From Oenanthe sinensis (taxonomy: Eukaryota; Streptophyta; Magnoliopsida; Apiales; Apiaceae), in contig CM053809.1 in assembly GCA_028671895.1 (NCBI GenBank), positions 4,385,501-4,449,500 on the forward strand: 64,000 nucleotides of DNA. Reading direction: 5' to 3'. The translations under genes were made by a program, and so were the position numbers. Below are positions 22,660 through 34,559 of this stretch, in pieces (the first letter of the stretch is position 1; every line of letters starts with the position of its first letter). Under the pieces are notes generated by a model that searched no databases, had not been told where the DNA came from, and saw only the letters and a program-made list of their open reading frames with translations.

Positions 22660-23355
22660 TCAGAGGTATGTTTGATTTGAGTCATTTATTTTAAGACGTT
22701 TGTTATTCACATTATAGATAGGAGTGTCTAAATCAAGAACATATAAACCGTTAAATAAACGTGCAACCCCATAGGTAACATTATTCAAAGAAAAGGAACA
22801 ACTATTGTTCTGAATTAAAAATGCAAAACCTTTCTTGTCTAAACAAGAAACCGAAATAATGTTTCTGCAAATTGCAGGCACGTAAAAACAGTTCTCAAGT
22901 TCTAAAATAATCCCAGTGGGCAATGATAAATAATAAGTCCCTACAGCTAAAACAACAACCTTTGCTCCATTTCCAACTCGTAGGTCGACCTCTCCTTTAG
23001 CCAAAGTCCTACTCCTTTGTAGTTCATGTACATTTATACAAATGTGAGAACCACATCCAGTATCCAATACCCATGATGTAGAAGTTGACAAATTGACCTC
23101 TATAACATAAATACCTGAATCAGAAGCTTGACCAGCCTTCTTCTTCTTCAGATCCTCCAAATAAGCATGACAGTTTCTCTTCCAATGACCTGGTTTACCA
23201 TAGTAGTGACAATCACCCTTTGCAACAACACCCTTAGGCTTTAAAGCCTGCTTGGGATTAGCCTTTGACTTGGGACCAGAAGCAGATCCAATCTTCTTCT
23301 TTCCCTTCCATTTGCCTTTCCTATTAGCCTTACCTTTGTTATCTACCATCAACAT
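22660..23355 (-). pseudogene. copia gag end and aspartic protease
   Basis: Lys-rich stretch, then a zinc knuckle CHYYGKPGHWKRNC in which the second cysteine is replaced by tyrosine, then the protease SWVLDTGCGSHIC (active-site Asp-Thr-Gly) and CFYVPAICRNIISVSCL. The frame is shifted by one base relative to gag at about 23375, where the run of A is one short of the expected lysine codons. It ends at a TAA just before the GAG-pre-integrase block. Confidence 0.85.
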
Positions 23356-23975
23356 GGCAGCAGGTTCAGCCTTTTCATGTTGGTTTCAGTAGTTCGTAAC
23401 ATGGCCAACAATTCAGTTGGTGTTTTGTCTATCTCATTCATATTGTAGTTCATAACAAAATGAGTATAGTTGCAGTTCAAAGATTGCAAGATTAAGTCAA
23501 TCTGAGCTTCCAAACCAATCGGGAAACCCAAAGTATCAAGATACTCAATATAACCTATCATCTTCAGAACATGTGGTTGAACAGGTTCAAGCTCTCTCTG
23601 TTTGCAAGCATACAGTGCTTTGCTCGTGTCGAACCTTTCTTGACGAGCTTGTCCCTCAAACATTCTTTGAAGGTATTCAATCATCTCATAAGCATCCATA
23701 TGCTCATGTTGTTTTTGAAGCTCAGCAATCATGGTTGCCAGCATGAGACATGCAATATCATTCACATCATCAATATGCTTCTGATAAGCATTTTGTTGAA
23801 CGCGAGTTGCATTCTCAGCAGGAGGAGAAGGTGAATGAATTTCAATGACATGGAGCTTACGCTCTTGCCTGAGGACAATCCTCAAATTCCTATACCAATC
23901 CAGGAAGTTAGTTCATGTCAGCTTGTCCTTCTCAAGGGTTGCTCGTACGGAGAAAGTATTTGTATTGTTTGCCAT
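23349..23975 (-). pseudogene. copia gag
   Basis: ATG at 23975-23973 opens a short frame (MANNTNTFSVRATLEKDKLT) closed by TGA at 23915-23913, at a place where related gags carry glycine before TNFLDWYRNLR. The frame then runs to 23349: LRIVLRQERKLHVIE, DDVNDIACLMLATM, YEMIEYLQRMFEGQARQERF, ALYACKQRELEPVQPHVLKM, FVMNYNMNEIDKTPTELLAML. These are the usual capsid blocks of this copia group. Confidence 0.85.
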
Positions 23976-25782
23976 TTAAATATCTATAATGTTTAAAATG
24001 CATAAAATAAACATTAGATTGTCTGAGTTATTTATTATGTTCAAATGATTATGATATATTCATAATATATCTCCCACTATTTTTATCAAATTAATAGCCC
24101 TTACTATTAATTTGGAAAGTATATCCCATAATTCTTTCTAGTGAGCCAAGTTCCATATTTCGTCATGTCCTAAGTCAACCACTGGAAGTCCTTAAAAAAT
24201 GATTATTTAGGTAGACAACAATTGTCAATTATATCATATATAATTCTTGGATAGTTTGGTGAACAACGATTGATCTTATCTATCTAATAGACTTTTAACC
24301 AAACTCTATGCTTCTAAGTTCATAATGGTTGAATATAACCGTTTATTTTCACCTTATTATGACGACTAAGTTAAGTTAGACCCAATGATACAACGGCCGA
24401 ATATAACCGTTTATATTCGTCGCATCTCACCACGATAGATAGGAGTCCCCTGCCACTGACAGTCCTTCCCCTAATCGATCTAGGATTCGATGAGTGTTCA
24501 TTCATTGGAAAGCATCCGAGTAAAACTTAATATTTTGTTAAGGGGTTTAGAAAATTTATAACGATCATGATCACATCATAAAGAGATCCTCAATTTTTCC
24601 TTGAACCAAATATTTCAAATTGACATTTTAAATTGTTCATTTCCCAGGTAGATGGAGGATACCAATGGTCACACTTAAAACCCATCAACCTTACGAATAC
24701 GCATATCCGTTTTTGTCAGAAAATCCCAGTTATAGATATCAAAATCCATATTTAATTCCGTGTTTTAAAATCCATATTTCATAAACACAAGAATCTCATG
24801 ATCGTTTGTTAATTTTAAAATCTTGAATCGTTACAGATTTTATCTTTCTTAAGCAGACATGGCATGGGTGTCGTATCTAATACATACATCATTCCAACAC
24901 ATACATATCTACACATGCATTCATATACATATATGTATTATGCGTAAATTAAACGTGTTTGGTTATGGCCCCATCCTATGTGATATTTCCAAGCTAATGG
25001 AATTATCAAGGTCAATCTATGGTGGTTTCAAATACTACACTATTACATGTCTTTATCTTCTTCATTGCTCCATCATCTGGATTGTCTCCTAGCTTCATTG
25101 CTTCCAAGTCTCCATTGAACAATTACATTGAATAATAAATAAATCTATTCTAATGAAATTACAAGAAGAACTCGAGTTACATTCGAGATTAACAATTACA
25201 ATGAATAAACGACATGCAAGTCGTATTTAGAAACCAAAACCATAAAACAAAACCACTATCCTATGGGTCTTTAGGCCATAACCATCTACCATGTTATCAC
25301 ATAACACATGTAATATATCTCAGATTATATAAACATATCATATAATCATATATAATAAATTTCGAAATTTAAGAAAATCAAATGAATTTCAGAAAATAAT
25401 AAATCGCCGTTTCGGGGCCTGTAACGTCGTCAAACGGCTTACAGACGCGAAGCTGAAAATGTCAGTGTTGCTCAATGACACGATTCCAGTCAGAAAACAC
25501 ATATCGTTTACGAAAATCGGATACTGGACATAGATTTCAGAAAATCTACCGAAGCAGTTTCAGAATTCGTATCGAATACGATTTCCATAACAAGAACAAA
25601 CATGTATCATATACATACAGCAATACACACAATCATCCCATGATTATACAACACATGAATATCATATATTCAAAATTATATAAAACATATATATCAATAT
25701 ATAGTCATGGCATATCATATATATGTTTACATACATCGAAAAACTGTTAAACACATAACCAAATCATCCCATTATACACGTA
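23976..25782 (-). other. 5' leader of copia element
   Basis: 1.8 kb AT-rich leader, no supported coding region. Its 5' two thirds (25782 to about 24543) match the leader fragment at 10326-11601; the segment 23976-24540 has no counterpart there because that copy is cut off. Leader this long is unusual for copia and may carry packaging signals. Confidence 0.7.
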
Positions 25783-25794
25783 GCTCTGATGCCA
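25783..25794 (-). promoter_or_regulatory. primer binding site variant
   Basis: Minus strand TGGCATCAGAGC one base after the LTR. Same variant as 11602-11613. Confidence 0.87.
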
Positions 25795-25795
25795 T

Positions 25796-27395
25796 TGAAG
25801 GGTTTCGGGCATGAAAACGTAGCGGAATTAACGTAAAAACAATAAAAAAAATCGAAACCCAATCGCAGGATCCATGTATAACGTTGGATGATTATGGTGA
25901 AGAAGTCTGTACCTTAACAAAGCTTTCGTATGCTGTTTAATGGAGGTTCAGAACGATGAATCACAGCAGTCCTTTGTTGCAAAGATTTGCTCTCTAAAGA
26001 AGTCCACACGAACGCCCGATCGTCCTACGATCACCGGAGTCGGTACTAGCCGAATTGTTTGCCTCTCTCTCTCTCTCTCTCTTTCTCTAGCCTCTCTTGA
26101 TGTTGAGCAGCTAGGGTTTTTCTCTAAAACGAAATTTGATGATTAAACCCTAATATTATACATCATTATATATATATAGGGGAGAGAGAGATTTTGGGCC
26201 TAACCCTAATCCATGTGGTTTTCAAAACCCATTATGACTTTGGGTTATTATTATTATTAAATCTGAATTCTAATATAATAAATCAAGTCCCACTTAATTA
26301 ATTCAATAATTAAATTCAAATAATAATAATAATACTTATTAAATCCGAATTCTAATATAATTAATCAAGTCCCACTTAATTAATTTAATAATTAAATTTA
26401 ATAAATAATAATATATTTAAATTTGTAATTTAAATAAACCTCCGTTTTGACGTTCTTTATGTGTGACCCTTTAGGTTATTATTACGTTGACAATAATTTT
26501 ATTATCTAATAATAAAATTATAAACAATGAGCGGCATCTAGTAATACATCATTGCTACCCAAGTAACAATAATAATTGGTGATTCAATTAAACCTTTCGT
26601 GAATAATGTGCAATTTAATATAATCCCTTTAACCTTATATTATAGATAAAACTCGAGGCATGTATAGTGTCATCCTCTTCAACGTTTAATCTTGGTTTCC
26701 TTGATCAATGAGTAGACTATTTAAACAAATCAATATTTGAGCATGGCCATGCATTTCATAGTCTCACTCAATCAAGATGCCAATAATATCACTCCTAGAA
26801 TTGGAGGGTTAAATCCTATATCTATCATTCATATTCCCCATACGATTCATAGCATACCCAATGTCCACCTTTTTCATTACCCGGTTAAAGATAACTTTGA
26901 GTGTAATCAAAGTATATTAATTCTCGTATAGAAATATAATGATTTCAAGTCAGAGGATCATTACATCATTATCACTGTGAGATTTCTTATGACACTTATT
27001 AACATGTAGAATCTCATGGCGGGTCTTTCCAGTGTCATGTATTGATACATACACTTATGTTCTTGACTTTAGTATCACCATACCTATGACCAATGAGATG
27101 TGGTCATCTGTCAATAAACATACTAGTCTTATTGCATTATTATTGTCCTTAAATAATAATACTTTACTAAGGAATTTTAGGAATAAAATACTATTCATAT
27201 AATCTCATTTTTAAGTCACATACTTAAAGATATATATTACGTATTAATATTCCAAGGACATTTATTATTCTTTTAATTTATGACGCAGTAAATAAAGACA
27301 TAATAAATATTAATTAAATAATCACATAAAACATAATCCTTAATTGTTTTCAATAAAACATTAAAAGTATTGTCTCTAGGACACCAATACTAACA
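25796..27395 (-). repeat. 5' LTR of copia element (1600 bp)
   Basis: Pairs with 18761-20346; same TG...CA ends. Differences are mainly scattered substitutions and length changes in the (CT)n and (ATT)n runs. Confidence 0.92.
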
Positions 27396-30300
27396 ATGTT
27401 GTTGTATAAGCCATGGGTAGTGACAATAAGTTTGTAAGAGCATGAATGAGTTGTTGGCTGAATTACTATGAATTGTTGGTAACATTTGGAGTATGGATTA
27501 ATTGTGATTGGGCTTGGGATGTCTTGAGTACATTCTCAAGTAGTAGTATAAAATGTATGGAAGTTGTTTGGTTGATTTTGAGGAGGTTAATGTAAGGCAA
27601 ATGTTGAGTATACAAACATTACCATGCCCGTTTTGTTTCTGTCGAAACTGTCCAGAAACTCTGTGAAGAATTGTTCTCTGTTCTTGGTAGTTTGATGAGA
27701 TGAATGGATAGTAGTTAGTCTCTAGATCGTTTGAGCGCTAATTTTGCGTCATTCGGAGTTACGAGTCAAAAGTTATGAATTATTTAGTAAAAGAAGTACA
27801 AAACCGATGAATTCTGTTTTTGTCTAACTTTGAGGCTATGATCACCCTAGTTAGGTTACTCCATAAATCTTGAAACTTTTAATTAAACTAATAGGGACAT
27901 CTGAGATTACCTGGGAAGAAGAATTGGATTAAAAGGAGTAAAATCTGATTTATTAAAATTGATAGAGTGCAAGTTGTGTAATAATAATTCACAGAAATGG
28001 TAATTCTGGAGCCACTGTTTTGGATGAATTGTTCGGATGAATTAACACTATTTCTGGACTTTGTATTTTCTGGGTCTATGTTATAATTGGAGTCTAGTTT
28101 GAGTATCCTCAAACGGTGAGTCTATTGGATTAACGAGTTAGGAGATATAGCTATTTTAGTAAAGGTTGTTCATAACCTACGAATTACTTAAACATTGAAC
28201 TTTGGAGAATTGTTTCACATAGCTAACAACCTTAGCTCGAATTGAAATTTTTATGTTATGTTGTTGGTGGTACAAAGATGATCTCAGAGAAGGATTCATG
28301 TCAAATGGATTAATTTCCAATTTATTAAAAATGTTAGAAAACAGGGTGTTGGAGTGAAATGAACACGAGGAAAGGTTAAATAACTATTTTGGGAACCGAT
28401 TTCGAGCAAGTTAGAGGACTTGTCTCGAGTCGGTCAAGCAACGGAAGTTGTTGAGGAATATCATGACTACATGTAGATGTAAGGAACATGATTAAAAAGC
28501 ATTGCCAAGATGGTTTTATGAATAGCTAAAGTAGGCCCGAGGAGGTGAAATATCAGGTAAAATAAGGGTTAATAAAACGACCAAGTATAAAATATAATTG
28601 TTATATTTGGACTCGATATAAACTTGATGATTAGCATCGAGGTGTTAAAATGAGGATGTGTGAAGTCTAAGATTATAATCATCTTATAATAAGTAATAAA
28701 TTCGGTTATGCTTATTAGTAGTATAACTTTCGATTAAGAAAACTAATCTAGACTGTTATATCTGTTGATAGAGCTACCGGGAACGAGTGGAGCTTTGAAA
28801 ATACAACATGGACTCCAGGCAAGTTTCCAACTTTATCATTTTATTCTATATCAGAATATTATTGATTCATGGTGATGCCAAAATTCTTGAAATCTTTGAC
28901 TTGATAATAAGTTCTTCGATTATAAATTTTTGTTATATTTTGAACTACTCAGCTCATTGTTGTTGTTGAAAATGCGCATTGCGATTTCACCTTGAACTGT
29001 TTTGTTCATTTATAACTTGATTCTTCTGCTATCTGAACTTCTCCAAAAGTTAGAGTATGCATGTAACCAGATTGGACCTCTGTTCTGTGCGTCGAGTTAC
29101 TATTCAGGGTACTCGATGGTTAACCGGGGATAGTCGAGTTTTTTCAACGGTAGTAGATACTACCAGAATATTTCGATTCAAAAATCTATTAGAGTATTAT
29201 GAGGTGATTAATGAAGATCATCAATTTAATTATTTGCAACCATTCTTTTAATTATTAAATAATAGTTAATTATTCATTAAATATTATTTAAAAAGTCTGA
29301 GATCCCGTGTTTCTTTATGAACGAAAGGTTTTCAATTCCACTTTGGATTATTTAAATATTATTTAAATATTGTGGATCAATGAAAATAAAATTGTTAATT
29401 ATAATTATACTCTTTAATTATTTTTAAATAATATTAAATATTGTTTTAATATAATTTAAATACTGGAGATCTTTAAAAGACAGTTGTTGTTCAATTGTTT
29501 TAAGCTAAACAATATTTAAAAATTGTTTGACTCTGATTATATTAAATATCTCGGTTTACTGAGGGTTGAAGGTTAGTATAGAACCATAATCCTTACTCAA
29601 ATATTTGTGACGTTTTAAATATATAATGGAGCTTCCGGAAAATGCTTTAAATATTATTTTTAATTAAATGTTGGTTATTTAATTACCAATAAAATATTCT
29701 GCAGTTATTTTTGGGTTAACCACCCCACATTAGGGAATGAATCAATAATCCTGACATTTTTCCCGTATATACCTGGGTCTTTTGAAACTCATATCTAGCT
29801 CTAATTAAATATTCTTTATTAAAGTTATTATATTATATAATAGCGACTCCTCGGGTTGTGTTCTTGAGTCTTCTTGATTCGAATGCTTTGTCTTGTTGAT
29901 TCGTTGACTAAGAGTCAACTCACATGCTACGAGATTACTTCCACATAGCTTGAGAAGTGAATCCATCATCTGATATTGAAATCTTAAAAGAAGATTGTTG
30001 TTATTCTGGAATGTTGGGATAGATTTTCCCTTCCAGGTCGATTGATTTTCACGGGTTTAAAGGGGGCTTGAGCAAGTGTAAGAGGCTGTGTTCGGCACAG
30101 TCCATCATAGCATAGGAGGCCGAGTCACGCTGGTCCAGCAAAAAGGCCAATGTGTTGCCTAGGGTGATGACCTGTTTCAGGTCATCCTTCTACTAGTAGA
30201 GAAGAGTTCTATAGACTATTGTACAATGCGACTGATCATCGCGTACGGTGGTGCGTGGGTGAGTGCTCTTGTCCATAGTCCCTTCTTTCAATTGGAATTT

Positions 30301-31289
30301 GACATTGACACTGTAACGAAAGCCAAGGCGCTAAGATTAAAAATAGTGTTAATGGGAACTCTCGAACTTTCACTGGTCCTACACTATAACGAAAGCCAAG
30401 GTGCTAAGTTAAGGATAGTGTTAATGGGAACTGTTGAACCTGATTGTTCCTACACTATAACAAAGGCCAAGGTGCTAGTTACTGAGAGTGTTAATGGGAA
30501 TTATTGAACGTTCATTTGTTCTTTCGCTGTATCTTCAACTGCTTTCTTATTGATGCTTAAATGAATGGTACTCTGTGGTTGATGCCATCGTGCTAACTTG
30601 TCGATTATGTTGTTCCCAAACTTGTGAACTTAAATTGTGGTATTGCAGTATCTTGAACTGCATTCTTATCATGAATATCTTCTTGTCTCGTGGACTATGA
30701 TTCCTTTATTGTCGATATATAATTGGTTATACATCTTCACTCATATTGCAAGTTGTATACTTTTATTGTTGAATATCCAGTTGGGATAATTATGGCTATC
30801 ACCTTTTCCTTGAATTATTCTGATAAATAATTTGATGAGCATTCTTTGGCTCATTCTTGCTTTTTATAAACTTTAAATCTTGCAGTAAGACTTGTTCATG
30901 GGATGCAAAGGAAAGGAGAGGTTCGAGCTTGAGCTAGTCAGGTTCATGGCTTCTTCAAATGGTGCAAGAAAGATAGGATTTCAGTTTAGAATCCTAAGAC
31001 TTATTGTAAAATATGTATGTGGCAATGAATCTTGAAATAATATTTACTTCTAATGTCACATCATGTAGAAGTTATATTAGTATTGTGAGATCCTGAGGTT
31101 GCATTGGTTTGTAATAACTGTTATTATTTTAAGTTCGTTTCCTGAGACTATAACTCGAGTTGTGTATTTGGTTTGGGGTCACTGCTTTTATGTTTAGTTA
31201 TTATAATTGTTAAAGCAGGTGAGTATTATTATTGTGGAAATTGGACAGTGACGGCATGGATCCCTGACCCCAGATCTAGGGGTGTCACA
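27396..31289 (+). other. right part of long gypsy LTR, non-coding
   Basis: 3.9 kb. An AT-rich core (about 29230-29720) is built of TTAAATATTATTTAAA-like words. The tail carries 'GGAGGCCGAGTCACGCTGG' (about 30115-30133), a three-copy tandem array, a TTTTATAAAC word near 30861 and the terminal GGGTGTCACA. Open frames at 27888-28112 (minus) and 30226-30507 (plus) lack domains; the latter is an artefact of the tandem array. Confidence 0.72.
30312..30520 (+). repeat. 3 x ~70 bp tandem repeat in gypsy LTR
   Basis: Copies start near 30312, 30384 and 30454, each with TAACRAARGCCAAGGYGCTA and then AGTGTTAATGGGAA. Divergence among copies is moderate. Confidence 0.85.
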
Positions 31290-31957
31290 ATGAATCCTGG
31301 TGATGGAAAATGGCACATAATTCAACAATAAAAAATTTAGGGAGTATTGCAATGATAATGACATTGATTTATGTTTTACTTTTGTGGCACATCCCCAAGC
31401 AAATGGGCAAGCTGAAGTAGCCAATCGCATCATCCTTGTGGACTCAAGAAAAGGATTGAATGATCAGCTAACACCTGGGTGGATGAGCTTTTGCCAATAC
31501 TCTGGGCGTATAGAACCACTCACAAAGTAACCACTGACAAAACTCCATTCTTCTTAGCTTATGGAGCTGAGGCAGTGGTTCTAGTCGAAATATCACATGT
31601 ATCCCCAAGAATTAAGGCCTTTCAGCCTGAGGGAAATGAATAAGGGATGAAGCTTGCATTGGACTTGATTGATGAAGTCAGGGACAAGGATCATGCAAAG
31701 ATCATTGAATAACAAAAGAAATCATCTTTCTACTACAACCTAAGGGTTAAAGAAAGGTTTTTCAAACAAGGAGACTTGGTCCTCAAAAAAGCTGAAGGTT
31801 CCGAGTAGGCCCCAAAGGCAAGTTAGCCCCTAACTCGGAAGGGCCTTACAAGATAAAACAAGTTAAGGGAGGAGGATCATACATCCTTGAAACCCTAGAA
31901 GATGTTGAAGTTCTAAGAACTTGGCATGCCTCAAACCTGAAGGTTTATTATACTTAA
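31290..31957 (+). pseudogene. Tat integrase, C-terminal half
   Basis: Starts with the second copy of the target duplication ATGAA and resumes the integrase core exactly where it broke off at 17454. FNNKKFREYCNDNDIDL and VAHPQANGQAEVANR are intact; the second catalytic Asp is changed (the D-N-G motif now reads E-N-G). Later blocks after frameshifts: ELLPILWAYRTT-like, FFLAYGAEAVV, then the C-terminal beta-barrel region with GPYKIKQVKGGGSYILET and WHASNLKVYYT before the natural stop at 31955-31957. TGA and TAA codons stand at positions normally Arg and Gln. Confidence 0.88.
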
Positions 31958-32414
31958 AGAATTCAACTACGAGTTTTTATATTTAGTAGGAACTAAGTAG
32001 AAATAAGGTTTGATGCAACCATTAGGATGTAAGAGCCTTTCGCTCCAGATAGGATATTCGTTTTGTAAGGGTTGTGCCCTCTTTAGCCTTGAAGACATTA
32101 TTAATATAATAAAGTTTTCAGCCTTGTGGCATTTCCAAAAACATGTGTGTTTGGCCTAGATTGGCAATCAATTTTTTTATTTCCTTTATGATAAAGGAAT
32201 AAAATCAAGCATGGTTGACACTTTAATTAATATTTATTCCCATTTGTTCTTTTATGCTCGAAAAGTGTATTTTGTCCAATATATGCAAAAATAAGAGAAA
32301 GAAAGAAAACAATAACACGTACTTTTTACAAATAAAACATTTCAGGGTTACATAAGTTAAAAACAGAACAGGAAATGCAAGGAATACAAGAAATACGAGG
32401 AAAATCAAAAGAAA
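31958..32414 (+). other. spacer between Tat pol and the antisense gene
   Basis: 457 bp without coding signal, AT-rich. It would contain the 3' end of the antisense transcript. Confidence 0.6.
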
Positions 32415-32968
32415 CTAAGGAAGATCTTCGATGTCCACATCCACATCCTTCTTTTCTTCCTCGGTCTTCTCCTCTTCCTCTACCTCCTTTTGGGCATTGT
32501 CCTCAACCTCGGGAGTAGAGTCAAAAACCTAATCATACTATCCAAGGCCTCGCCGCCCGAAAAGTTGCCTGAATTTGTCCCTCGAGCAGTGGAAGTCAAA
32601 GCCAATGGCCGACCCATGGGATAAGAAAAATTGGCCAAATCAAAAAGATCTGGATGCTAAGCCAAGATTCCATCAACACACGTGCCCCAAGCTTAGGCAA
32701 CAGCCATCGCAAATATTATTTCGTCATTCTTATCAATAAAAGCGAAGAATTCTTCCGACTCTCTGTACTTGTCGATTAGGGCCTTCTTCTCAGCCCTCAA
32801 CTTCTGCAGCTTAGCATGGGCTGCCACTAACTTTTGCTCCTTTTTGAGCAGCTTCTTTTCCAATACAACCACTTTTTCATCAGCTTTGGCCTTTTCCTTC
32901 CTTTGGGCCTTCTCATAAAAGTGCCATTTCTTGTCCTGGTGGGCCATGGTCTGAAAATAAGTATTGAC

Positions 32969-33047
32969 CTGTCCAAAACAAAACACATCAAAATAAAGGC
33001 CAAAAATTGACTAAGCAAGGGAGTATGAGGAAAGAAGTGGGCCTTAC
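32969..33047 (-). other. intron 2 of the antisense gene
   Basis: 79 bp, GTAAGGCCC donor and TTTTGTTTTGGACAG acceptor, phase 0. Joining links QVMAM to VNTYFQTMAHQDKK in frame. Confidence 0.75.
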
Positions 33048-33394
33048 CATGGCCATAACTTGAGATCCCAAAGTCTCGGCCTCCTCAATATCCGTCTTCA
33101 AGACAATTTCAGCCTTGTCGGCCGGAGGAATCGAGTTTTTGGACTAGTCGATGGAGTTTAAGGTACTCCCGACGATGGTGTCCTATTTTCGAATGCCCCA
33201 GCTGGGCCTCCACGCCGCTGTGGCTGGATCCTCCTCGTCGACTCGAGGCCTCTTTCCGTGGGCCTTGTCAAAATGTTGAAGAAACCCAAGAATGTTGGGA
33301 TCTTTGATTGGGCCTTCAAGATCCTCGCGGGCCTTGCGCCTCTTATGAGTTTCTTGGTCACCCACGCCCAAATGAAAATTAATATTTTTAGCAG

Positions 33395-33473
33395 CTGCAA
33401 AACAAACATGGAAATAAAAATTGGGCTCAGAAAAATCATAAAGAAAACACAAGTCAAGCAAAAAGAAAAGTAC
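33395..33473 (-). other. intron 1 of the antisense gene
   Basis: 79 bp, GTACTTTTC at the donor and a T-rich tract ending TTTGTTTTGCAG at the acceptor. It is a phase-1 intron: joining G|CT keeps the reading frame open from ISDN into AKNINFHLGVGD. T-rich like typical plant introns. Confidence 0.75.
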
Positions 33474-34440
33474 CATTATCAGAAATATGAGAAAAGCCCA
33501 TGGCCTTCAAAGAAAATTCCTCAAGGAGCTTTCTATAATGAGTCTGGCCTTTATTATGGCCCAAATCTGCAACTATGAGTTTCTCCTCGGGTGTCAACTG
33601 AATCAGGCTCGGGTTTCTATCTTTCACTTTGTAAAAAAAAGGTCCTAAAAAGGGTGCCCCAATCTCTTCCTTCCCACTCCAAGTAAAGGAAATCCCTCCT
33701 CCAATCAGGGTTGATGTCGGGAAAAGATTTGTTACAAAAGATTGGCTTACACCCTGCCTGTGGCTAATATAAACCCAGCCCAATATCGAAGATAGGTTGT
33801 TTTTGAATTGAAAAATGCTTCTAAATAAAACTATAGAAAAGGGATAATTTTTCCTAAGGCATAAAACCATAAAATAAAGAAGGGTCTGCCATGAATTTGG
33901 GCTTAGTTTAACTGGGATAATCCTAACTTTAGCTAAAAGCCTAATTATAAAGTCGTTAAAAGGGAATCTAAGCCCACCTAAAAAGGAATTTCTAAACACA
34001 TAATTTGTTGGGCCTCCAATGACAGGCCCGATCACCAGGCTCGGCCAAAACAAACTTAAAACCAGGGGGTAATTTATACAACTTTGTGAATTTGTCACAA
34101 TGAACCTGGTTGGTGAAAATACTAGTGTACCTAAAGGCATCTAACTCAGCCTGGGTAGGAAATTCATCACCCATGGTTTGTAGCATATCAGAAATTGAAG
34201 AAAATACTGGATTTACGATGACTACGTTACCTTTTTTGGCTGCCCTGGCTAGGAGTTTTTGTTGAGCAGTATCTTGATCCGCCACTGATCTTCAACGGAT
34301 GAAGGCTTGAAAACGGTGGGTATGAAGGTTAATCGGAAAATATCGCCGGAAATCGCCTTTCTGAAAGCACTCTAAGGAGAAGTTTTTGAGAGAAATCTAC
34401 TAAGAAAGTGAGAAGTGAAAAATGAGGCTCTCACCTCACT

Positions 34441-34448
34441 AATTTATA
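34441..34448 (-). promoter_or_regulatory. TATA box of the antisense gene
   Basis: TATAAATT on the minus strand (context GGCTATAAATTAGTGAGG), 156 bp before the start codon position at 34285. It suggests an independent antisense promoter inside the Tat element. Confidence 0.5.
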
Positions 34449-34559
34449 GCCGATAAAAACGGAAGCATAATCGGTTAAAATTCCTACGACTATCAAAGAT
34501 TGAGCCTAAAAATTATGGGCCAAACAGGCCTTTGGCCCTAAAATCGATGTGGACTAGGA

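Larger units (their letters stand above)
18761..27395 (-). mobile_element. Ty1/copia element with two LTRs, degenerate
   Basis: 8635 bp on the minus strand: 5' LTR 27395-25796, primer site, 1.8 kb leader, gag (from 23975), protease, integrase, RT, RNase H (to 20361), polypurine tract 20362-20347, 3' LTR 20346-18761. LTRs agree at roughly 95% or better by eye. The TAR/Tork-like group is suggested by the gag and integrase sequence but not certain. No perfect target duplication: left flank ATGGT(A) and right flank ATGTT agree at four of five with a one-base offset. Confidence 0.9.
17455..31289 (+). mobile_element. Ty3/gypsy long LTR (probable solo LTR), with nested copia
   Basis: Ends TGTAATAACCC ... 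GGTGTCACA flanked by a perfect 5-bp duplication ATGAA. After subtracting the nested copia (18761-27395) 5.2 kb remains, without gag, pol, primer site or polypurine tract. This fits a solo LTR left by recombination between two LTRs. An LTR of 5.2 kb is very long; a non-autonomous element with unrecognised short LTRs is an alternative. Similar to the LTR fragment at 1-2621. Strand is assigned from that similarity and is uncertain. Confidence 0.78.
32415..34285 (-). pseudogene. Tat antisense gene (aORF), three exons, two 79-bp introns
   Basis: Minus-strand gene lying between pol and the 3' LTR, where Tat elements are known to carry antisense extra ORFs resembling the 'putative gypsy type transposon' domain. 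Exon 1 (34285-33474) encodes MADQDTAQQ-, PVFSSISDMLQTMGDEFPTQ, FRYTSIFTNQ, GLRFPFNDFIIRLLAKVRI-type sequence with one frameshift near 34040; the first codon is now GTG. Intron 1 33473-33395 (GTACTT...TTGCAG). Exon 2 33394-33048 is in phase and encodes a Lys/Arg-rich section; it has two TAGs. Intron 2 33047-32969 (GTAAGG...GGACAG). Exon 3 32968-32415 encodes a coiled coil (DEKVVVLEKKLLKKEQKL) and, after stops and a shift, an acidic tail EEEEKTEEEKKDVDVD. Function unknown. Confidence 0.75.

Noticed and set aside
18756..27400. Perfect target duplication for the copia at 18761-27395
   Set aside because: Flanks ATGGT(A) and ATGTT do not match exactly; reported as uncertain only.
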